Assembly: GCA_944332645.1 (NCBI GenBank)
Contig: CALVKK010000060.1
Location: 1-6,430 of the forward strand
DNA length: 6,430 nucleotides
Source of the DNA: an uncultured Bacilli bacterium
GTDB taxonomy: Bacteria > Bacillota_I > Bacilli_A > RF39 > UBA660
Direction of reading: 5' to 3'
Notes under the pieces: model-generated
Told to the model about the DNA's origin: nothing
Seen by the model: the letters and a program-made list of their open reading frames with translations, nothing else
The model's database searches: none
Part shown: positions 1 to 4,657 of the stretch, piece after piece
Numbering within the stretch: position 1 is the first letter of the stretch
Layout of the letters: each line of letters begins with the position of its first letter
Position numbers and translations under genes: made by a program

Positions 1-99
1 AGTTGTTATATGACCAGGAGTTAGTTTAGTATTATCTAAAATTAATTGGCCGATCAAACATACTATTCCACAAAAAAGAAACGAATTAAGATAGATCAT
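1..99 (-). CDS. spoVAE: Stage V sporulation protein AE (SpoVAE), N-terminal fragment
   Basis: This is the first 33 codons of a gene that runs off the low-coordinate edge of the window. Translation from ATG at 99-97 gives a hydrophobic start followed by CLIGQLILDNTKLTPGHITT, which matches the N-terminal signature of SpoVAE (I-G-Q-hydrophobic-D-x-x-KLTPGH). In the family, SpoVAE is a small polytopic membrane protein of about 115 residues related to SpoVAC; it belongs to the SpoVA complex of the forespore inner membrane that moves dipicolinic acid into the spore and releases it at germination. The start codon overlaps the spoVAD TGA stop as ATGA, and the ribosome binding site GGAGGTG (111-105) lies inside the last spoVAD codons, so the two genes are probably translationally coupled. 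The frame is open to base 1. The identification rests on a short but characteristic stretch plus position after spoVAD. Confidence 0.88.
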   Translation of the reverse strand, partial: MIYLNSFLFCGIVCLIGQLILDNTKLTPGHITT

Positions 100-1085
100 T
101 CAATCACCTCCAAGCTAACAGCATGAGCGATTGCAGGAATTGTATTTTTATAATTAACCATCGTCGAATTCATTAAAGCTCCTGTTGCAACCAATAAAAC
201 TCTTCTTATATCTTTTTTAGCCATTTTATGAAAAACATAACCATATGTTACTAAAGGAGCACAAGCTGGTCCACTAGCTCCAGCATATACTGGCTGATTT
301 TTAATATCATATATCATCGTTGCGCAGTCATCGTAATTTTTCAATTCAATATTGTATTCTGACAACATATAATCTTTTAATATATCCTTGCCATACACAC
401 CCAGATCACCTGTTAATATAAGATCGTAATAACCAATTTCTCTTTTAGTTTCTCTTAAATGGTCATAAATCGTCTTTGCAGCAGCCGGAGCCATAACAGC
501 TCCCATATGATATACATCTTTCACACCTAGATCGACAACTGTGCCTAATGTTGCACTTTCCACTCTAATACCCTGTTTTTCTTGTGATATATAAGAACAA
601 GCTGCACCGGTAGCAGTAAAAGTCGTCGTTTTTCTTTTTGGGCCACCATATTCAATCGGATACCGAAATTGTTTCTCTGCTGTATTATTATGTGACGAAG
701 TCGCAGTAATAGCATTCTTTACTTGTTTATTATCAATCATATTGGAAGCAATAATAATTCCTAAAACACTAGTTGAACAAGCACCATATATACCAATCAA
801 TGGAATTCCTAAACTTGAAGCAGCATAATTAGTCGCTGCGATTTGATTTGATAAATCGCCAGAAATAAAAACATCTATATCAAATTTAGTTTTTTGAATT
901 TTATTTAATAATATATCAACTGACTCCTCAATTGATTTTATTTCAGCAGATTCCCAATTTTTTGTTTGAAAATACAAATCATCATAAGATTTGTCAAAAA
1001 ATTTAGAAAGAGGGCCACTACTTTCATAAGGACCTGTTACAGTCGCCGCATTATTTATATATACATTATTATACTTAAACGTCAT
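96..1085 (-). CDS. spoVAD: Stage V sporulation protein AD (SpoVAD), dipicolinic acid-binding subunit
   Basis: The product is 329 residues, close to the roughly 338 of B. subtilis SpoVAD. The protein has a thiolase/ketoacyl-synthase-like fold but is not known as an enzyme; in Bacillus it binds dipicolinic acid on the forespore inner membrane as part of the SpoVA transporter. Family hallmarks visible here are GPLSKFFDK (24-32), KNWESAE (42-48), GACSTS with Cys103 at the thiolase nucleophile position, ATSSHN (128-133), EKQFRYPIEYGGPK (137-150), MAPAAA (198-203), LILTGDLG (222-229), the YDDC-x-x-MIYD segment (251-260), GASGPACAP (269-277) and VATGALMN (299-306). The end, IPAIAHAV followed by a few residues, is where the family normally stops, supporting TGA as a true stop. 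The ATG start has the site GGAGGG at 1095-1090, which also encodes the last Gly-Gly of SpoVAC; only one base separates the two genes. It is followed by spoVAE with a 4-base overlap. Confidence 0.96.
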   Translation of the reverse strand: MTFKYNNVYINNAATVTGPYESSGPLSKFFDKSYDDLYFQTKNWESAEIKSIEESVDILLNKIQKTKFDIDVFISGDLSNQIAATNYAASSLGIPLIGIYGACSTSVLGIIIASNMIDNKQVKNAITATSSHNNTAEKQFRYPIEYGGPKRKTTTFTATGAACSYISQEKQGIRVESATLGTVVDLGVKDVYHMGAVMAPAAAKTIYDHLRETKREIGYYDLILTGDLGVYGKDILKDYMLSEYNIELKNYDDCATMIYDIKNQPVYAGASGPACAPLVTYGYVFHKMAKKDIRRVLLVATGALMNSTMVNYKNTIPAIAHAVSLEVIE

Positions 1086-1086
1086 T

Positions 1087-1527
1087 TTACCCTCCCATTA
1101 TCAATAACCTAATTAATCCAAAAATATAAGCACTAACAACACCAAAGATAATAACAGAACCAGCTAGTTTAAACATATTGGCTCCAATTCCCGTTACTAG
1201 ACCTTCTTTGCGATATTCTAAGGCAGCACTCATCATTGCATGAGCAAAGCCAGTTATTGGAATAATTAAACCACATCTCGCAAAATGAACCATTTTATCA
1301 AAAAAGCCCAAACATGTTAGCAAACAACCTAAAAATACCAGAGTCACAATCATCAACATTGCGGCATCATTAGTCGAAATATCAAAAAAATAAGAATAAA
1401 TATCGATTAATGCTTGTCCTAAAATTCCCATCAAGCCACCAATCAAAAATGCTATCAAAGCATTAAATATTATATTTTCTCTTGGAGTATGTTTACTTAC
1501 TAAATTTTTATATTTTTTTTCTTCCAT
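1087..1527 (-). CDS. spoVAC: Stage V sporulation protein AC (SpoVAC), membrane channel subunit
   Basis: The product is 146 residues, against about 150 in B. subtilis. SpoVAC is an integral membrane protein of the forespore inner membrane; in Bacillus it has been described as a mechanosensitive-type channel for dipicolinic acid. A short charged N terminus (1-18, EEKKYKNLVSKHTPRE) is followed by hydrophobic segments at about 19-47, 56-76, 83-102 and 113-143. Family features are the GLMGILGQALID segment (31-42) and the conserved block GLIIPITGFAHAMMSAALE (86-104) followed by K-E-G-L-x-x-G-I-G-A-N-M-F-K-L-A-G-S-V-I (107-126). The ATG has a strong ribosome binding site AGGAGG (1539-1534). This is the first gene of the spoVA operon: the usual spoVAA and spoVAB are not present between it and the upstream sigma gene. 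A forespore-type promoter lies immediately upstream, so expression late in forespore development is expected. Confidence 0.95.
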   Translation of the reverse strand: MEEKKYKNLVSKHTPRENIIFNALIAFLIGGLMGILGQALIDIYSYFFDISTNDAAMLMIVTLVFLGCLLTCLGFFDKMVHFARCGLIIPITGFAHAMMSAALEYRKEGLVTGIGANMFKLAGSVIIFGVVSAYIFGLIRLLIMGG

Positions 1528-1544
1528 ATTCTTCCTCCTAAGGT

Positions 1545-1573
1545 TATTATGGAAGTTAATCTACTTTTTATAC
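1545..1573 (-). promoter_or_regulatory. Forespore sigma factor (SigG/SigF-type) promoter of the spoVA operon
   Basis: Read on the minus strand, GTATA (1573-1569) and CATAATA (1551-1545) are separated by exactly 17 bases. This fits the B. subtilis SigG consensus (GHATR, N17-18, CATHHTA) at every position, and B. subtilis spoVA is a known SigG target. The -35 box begins at the base after the U-tract of the preceding terminator. If initiation is about 7 bases past the -10 box, the transcript would start near 1538, giving a leader of only about 11 bases that still contains GGAGGA. The exact start site is inferred; the promoter boxes are seen. SigF recognises similar elements, so which forespore sigma is used cannot be decided here. 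Confidence 0.8.
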
Positions 1574-1600
1574 AAAAAAACTAGTTAAGCAACTAGTTTT
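1574..1600 (-). terminator. Intrinsic terminator overlapping the end of sigF
   Basis: On the minus strand AAAACTAGTT (1600-1591), a GCTT loop (1590-1587) and AACTAGTTTT (1586-1577) form a perfect 10-bp stem with a run of seven T at 1580-1574. The hairpin contains the last codons and the TAA stop (1587-1585) of the sigma gene. The stem has only two G-C pairs, so it may be leaky, which is normal in such AT-rich genomes. It separates the spoIIAA-sigF transcript from the spoVA transcript. Confidence 0.75.
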
Positions 1601-2241
1601 GACCTTAATTTAGTCAATATTTTTTTCTCGCCACGTGAGACTTGAACTTGTGTAATACCTAAAGCATCGGCTGTTTGCTGTTGTGTTAGATCCTCCATAT
1701 ATCTTTTATTAATTAAATTCTGTTCAAATGGATTAAGCTTTGCTAATTCTTCTTTTAGCAAGAACAAATCATCTCTGTCCATATCATCAATATGACCAAT
1801 CGTATCTTGTAAGGTAAGCTCTTTCCCTTCTTTGTTTAATGGTTCATCGATACTATAAGTTGGTTTTGTACTATTAATAGCTTCTGAAACAAAATAACTT
1901 GGAACTTCTAAAAATTGCGCTAATTCTTCAATAGTTGGCTCACGCATCATCTTTTGTGTCAACAAAAGACTAGCTTTTTCAATTTGTAAATTAAGTTTTT
2001 GTATGTTACGACTAACCTTAACACTTTTATCTTCGCGAACGAGCTTCTTCATTTCACCTAAAATAAAGGAATAAGCATATGTTGTGAATTTAACATCTAA
2101 CTCAGGTTTATAATTAAGATAAGCTGTAATTATACCGATACAACCAGCTTGAAACAAATCATCTTTGTTAGAATATTTTGAAAAGTATCTTGAAATTATA
2201 TAATAAATTAAATTTTTATTAGTTAATATTTGTTCTTCCAT
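1585..2241 (-). CDS. sigF: RNA polymerase sporulation sigma factor, SigF-like (short N terminus)
   Basis: The product, 218 residues, is a sigma-70 family protein of the SigF/SigG/SigB group. Region 2 begins almost at the start: NLIYYIISRYF (10-20), KDDLFQAGCIGI (26-37) and DVKFTTYAYSFILGEMKKLVRED (49-71), then VKVSRNIQKL (74-83). Region 3 holds EPTIEELAQFLEVP (101-114) and region 4 ends with a helix-turn-helix ALGITQVQVSRGEKKIL (193-209). B. subtilis SigF has 255 residues; about 30 N-terminal residues are missing, and this is real because an in-frame TAA lies six codons upstream and GGAGGAAAC precedes the ATG. Synteny (spoIIAA before, spoVA after) favours SigF; the residue at the SigF-Glu39/SigG-Asn45 position is Asn8, which is SigG-like. 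The VSRLEKK motif reads VSRGEKK. The gene follows spoIIAA by 8 bases, the site overlapping that gene's TAG stop, and ends in its own terminator. spoIIAB is absent. Confidence 0.9.
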   Translation of the reverse strand: MEEQILTNKNLIYYIISRYFSKYSNKDDLFQAGCIGIITAYLNYKPELDVKFTTYAYSFILGEMKKLVREDKSVKVSRNIQKLNLQIEKASLLLTQKMMREPTIEELAQFLEVPSYFVSEAINSTKPTYSIDEPLNKEGKELTLQDTIGHIDDMDRDDLFLLKEELAKLNPFEQNLINKRYMEDLTQQQTADALGITQVQVSRGEKKILTKLRSKLVA

Positions 2242-2249
2242 GTTTCCTC

Positions 2250-2597
2250 CTATAAATTAATTATATTAATAGCACTTAATTCATCTGAAGTCTCATACAT
2301 ATAATTTAACAGTCGACTGTTATTGATACGATGTTTCACTAAATTATTGCAAAGTCCACAAACTAAACTTTTACCATTGTTATTTCTACATAGTTCATAA
2401 TTATTTAATAAAGCATTTATGCCATAACAATCGATCGACTGTAAACTACTAATGTTAAAGACTATGTTTCTGATTCCATTTTCCATTATCAGATTATTAA
2501 CTTCTTCTTTAAATTTATTAATTGTTCTTTTATCTAAAGCACCACTTAGTCTTATAAACAAAATTCCTTTGGTAAATTCAATATCTATATCTAACAA
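2250..2597 (-). CDS. spoIIAA: SpoIIAA-like STAS-domain anti-anti-sigma protein lacking the phosphorylatable Ser
   Basis: With a TTG start at 2597-2595 the product is 115 residues, against 117 for B. subtilis SpoIIAA, and it aligns end to end as a single STAS domain: IEFTKGILFIRLSGALDKRT (7-26 or so) matches the SpoIIAA beta strands ending T-G-E-L-D-H-H-T, and IRNIVFNISSLQSID (42-56) matches IRHIVLNLEDLSFMD. In the family, unphosphorylated SpoIIAA binds the anti-sigma/kinase SpoIIAB and frees SigF; SpoIIAB phosphorylates Ser58 in DSSG. Here the motif is DCYG: Cys57 (TGT, 2429-2427) replaces that Ser and Tyr the next one. The partner spoIIAB is also missing from the operon, as sigF starts 8 bases after the stop. 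The protein may bind another partner, act constitutively, or be decaying; the otherwise intact fold argues against simple decay. A generic RsbV-like antagonist is the alternative, but position before sigF favours SpoIIAA. Confidence 0.85.
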   Translation of the reverse strand: MLDIDIEFTKGILFIRLSGALDKRTINKFKEEVNNLIMENGIRNIVFNISSLQSIDCYGINALLNNYELCRNNNGKSLVCGLCNNLVKHRINNSRLLNYMYETSDELSAINIINL

Positions 2598-2602
2598 ACA
2601 GA

Positions 2603-2609
2603 TCACCTT
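2603..2609 (-). promoter_or_regulatory. Ribosome binding site that fixes the TTG start of spoIIAA
   Basis: AAGGTGA at 2609-2603 lies 5 bases before TTG (2597-2595). The upstream in-frame ATG at 2630-2628 has no Shine-Dalgarno sequence (it is preceded by ATTTTTAGAAA) and would add 11 residues (MCAKLLWKVIC) that no SpoIIAA has. Translation from TTG aligns with the family from the first residue, so TTG is preferred. Confidence 0.75.
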
Positions 2610-2639
2610 CCATAATAATTTAGCACACATTTTCTAAAA

Positions 2640-2645
2640 ATTATA
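2640..2645 (-). promoter_or_regulatory. Candidate vegetative -10 box upstream of spoIIAA
   Basis: A perfect TATAAT sits at 2645-2640 in the 68-base gap between the coiled-coil gene and spoIIAA, 42 bases before the TTG start. The -35 region 17 bases upstream reads TAAATC, a poor match to TTGACA, and AT-rich DNA yields such boxes by chance. No SigH-type promoter (AGGAWWT with a GAAT box), which drives spoIIA in B. subtilis, was found in the gap. No hairpin terminator was seen after the coiled-coil gene, so read-through from it is also possible. Confidence 0.35.
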
Positions 2646-2665
2646 CAGCTTCGACAAAACTAGAT

Positions 2666-4573
2666 TTATTTTTTCTTAGACTTTTTTCGCCATATATAAA
2701 TTAAATATATTAGTAAAACTAACAGCCATAAATAAATGAGAATATAGCTAAATGTTTTATTATTAATTCTTAATATATGATAATCCAATTTATTACTTAA
2801 ATCTTCACTTTTTTCAATATTCTGTAAGTCTTTTTTAACTTGTTGGTATTCGTAATCTTTAATATTTAATTGTTCTTTTAATGCAGTAATTTGTTCTAAG
2901 TAATCTTTAATTAATAAATCTTTTTTTTGAATAGATTCACCAAAATGTGCATTTAGATATGATAAATCACCTTCAAGTTCTGCCACCTTATTTTTATAAA
3001 AATCGTTTAAAACAACTAAATTATTAATCTTGGTTTCATAGTTATTGATTAACTCTTGATTTAAATTAGCGCTTTCAAATCTAAGATTCTCAATTTCGTC
3101 TTTCAGTTTATCTACTTTAAAAATCAATTCCTTATTATCATCACTTAGAACATCAATTTTATTGACTTTTTCTTTCAAAGCAACTTGTAATTTATTTACA
3201 TTATCGCTTAAATCTAAAATTTGTTTTTCATAATCTGCCAATAAAAGATCTTTTTCTTTAGTTAATTTATTTAAACATTCATTTTCCAAATTACATTTGT
3301 TTAATTGTTGATTTAAATTTGCTATTTTTTGCTCGTATTCATTTTTATTATGATTAAAATCGACTATTAATTGTTCTAATTGATTATGTAATACAGTAAT
3401 TTCATTTTCTAATTCCTCGATAGTATTAGTAGTTATATTTAAAGTAATAGCTTTTGTCACTTCTATATCATTAAGTTTAAAAACAACCTCATAATCCCCA
3501 TTTTTATCCCAATTAATATTTTCGACAATTGCTACCTCATCAGTACTGACAACGACAAAATTATTTAAGTCAAAATCTTTACTAGTTATTTCAAATATGT
3601 CTAATTCCAGTTTGTCTCTTTTTTGATAGCTATAAAATGTTTTTTTACTATCATCATCACGAATCGTATAATCATCAACTGCATCCTTACTATATTCAGG
3701 ATAATATACTTTGACTATTTCGTAAGGTTTGCACCATTTGACTTGATAGCGATATTCCTCATTTACAATCGCATCAATAATGCTATCATCAACGATATTT
3801 TGATATGATATTTCGCTGTAAGTCCAATCATCTACATCAACTTCTAAATCGTAAATATCTGTTTCTATTTTCAAAGCATTAACCCAATATTGATCAGCAA
3901 ATTCTAAATTATAGCTTTTTGATACTATTGGATCATTATGAATATCAGCAAATGTTATAGTATATAATTTTTCGCTAGGACCTAAATCAAATATGTAAAA
4001 AACAATATCAATTTGATTAAGCGGATATTCTCTTCCCAAATCGATAACCAAAGATCCACCATTGTCAATATAAGATTTGTTTTCATCATATATTCCATTA
4101 TTGATATATTGTTCAAAATTTTCCCAACATCCTTCACAAGTGAAACTATAATCGATTTGATTACCATTAACTAGGATAGTTAATTCTGTTATTCTAAATG
4201 CTCCATAACTACCATATAAATCATCTAAATGAATATATCTAATTTTTTTAGCTTTGGTATATTTATATTTTGTTCTTGTTTCATATATATAAGCAACATT
4301 TCCCGTTTTTTCATTTGACCAATCTGATGGTTGGGTTAAATAACAATTATTAGTAAAGGTATCTTTTTCATTATATGGAACATAATCTTTTAAAATTTGT
4401 TCATTTTTATACCAACGATAGCGTTCTTCAGAAATTATATTAGTACAATCATCTTTTTTGATTATTTCTTCTTGATATGGACTAAACTCAGTATAATCAG
4501 AATAAAAAACTTCACTAGCCTCTACTTTTGTCACTATTAAAATAACAAATATCAACCATAAAAACTTTTTCAT
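2666..4573 (-). CDS. Predicted surface-anchored coiled-coil protein of unknown function
   Basis: I do not recognise this 635-residue protein. It starts with a signal peptide (MKKFLWLIFVILIVTKVEA, likely cleaved near residue 19). Residues 20-330 are rich in Tyr, Asp, Ile and aromatic residues and look like extracellular beta domains; GGSLVIDLGREYPLNQIDIVF (172-192) recalls the core of discoidin/F5-8C-type galactose-binding folds, and a CEGC motif lies at 146-149. Residues about 330-381 look Ig-like (DKNGDYEVVFKLNDIEVTKAITL). Residues about 384-588 form a long coiled coil with heptad Leu/Ile and many Lys, Glu, Asn and Gln. A membrane segment (608-628) is followed by RKKSKKK, so the bulk should lie outside the cell, anchored at its C terminus. 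The ATG has a strong site AGGAGGTGA (4585-4577). It sits between a uvrA terminator and spoIIAA; a role in sporulation is possible by position only. Fold assignments are tentative. Confidence 0.85.
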   Translation of the reverse strand: MKKFLWLIFVILIVTKVEASEVFYSDYTEFSPYQEEIIKKDDCTNIISEERYRWYKNEQILKDYVPYNEKDTFTNNCYLTQPSDWSNEKTGNVAYIYETRTKYKYTKAKKIRYIHLDDLYGSYGAFRITELTILVNGNQIDYSFTCEGCWENFEQYINNGIYDENKSYIDNGGSLVIDLGREYPLNQIDIVFYIFDLGPSEKLYTITFADIHNDPIVSKSYNLEFADQYWVNALKIETDIYDLEVDVDDWTYSEISYQNIVDDSIIDAIVNEEYRYQVKWCKPYEIVKVYYPEYSKDAVDDYTIRDDDSKKTFYSYQKRDKLELDIFEITSKDFDLNNFVVVSTDEVAIVENINWDKNGDYEVVFKLNDIEVTKAITLNITTNTIEELENEITVLHNQLEQLIVDFNHNKNEYEQKIANLNQQLNKCNLENECLNKLTKEKDLLLADYEKQILDLSDNVNKLQVALKEKVNKIDVLSDDNKELIFKVDKLKDEIENLRFESANLNQELINNYETKINNLVVLNDFYKNKVAELEGDLSYLNAHFGESIQKKDLLIKDYLEQITALKEQLNIKDYEYQQVKKDLQNIEKSEDLSNKLDYHILRINNKTFSYILIYLWLLVLLIYLIYIWRKKSKKK

Positions 4574-4631
4574 TTTTCACCTCCTATTAGTTATATTGGT
4601 AAAGATTTATTTAAGTTCCTTTGTGAATAAT

Positions 4632-4655
4632 AAAAAAACTACACCAAAGTGTAGT
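4632..4655 (-). terminator. Intrinsic terminator of uvrA
   Basis: Two bases after the uvrA TAA stop, the minus strand reads ACTACAC (4655-4649), loop TTTG (4648-4645), GTGTAGT (4644-4638), with a run of seven T at 4638-4632. The 7-bp stem is perfect and the U-tract is in the correct direction. The remaining 46 bases to the ribosome binding site of the next gene must hold that gene's promoter, but I could not assign one with confidence (TATAAC at 4595-4590 is the nearest -10-like string). Confidence 0.85.
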
Positions 4656-4657
4656 CC

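Noticed and set aside
96..98. TGA read as Trp (mollicute genetic code)
   Set aside because: SpoVAD ends here at the normal family length, spoVAE starts on the overlapping ATG, and continued reading meets TAG after ten codons without family similarity. Standard stop usage is the simpler reading.
1577..1600. Bidirectional terminator at the CTAG-centred palindrome
   Set aside because: On the plus strand the hairpin is followed by GACC, so only the stem's own four T are available; there is also no plus-strand gene to terminate.
2452..2637. Plus-strand open frame of 61 codons opposite spoIIAA
   Set aside because: It is antisense to a well-supported STAS domain gene, is Leu/Ile/Asn-rich low-complexity, and has no ribosome binding site of note; a shadow frame.
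3623..4167. Two 61-codon frames inside the coiled-coil gene (plus strand 3623-3808, minus strand 3982-4167)
   Set aside because: Both lie fully inside a long gene with a clear start and protein architecture; composition is what an AT-rich shadow frame gives.
4595..4622. SigH-like promoter upstream of the coiled-coil gene (AAAGGAACT with CCAAT 14 bases later)
   Set aside because: The -35 part has one mismatch and the -10 part lacks the key G of GAAT; in AT-rich DNA this is too weak to claim.
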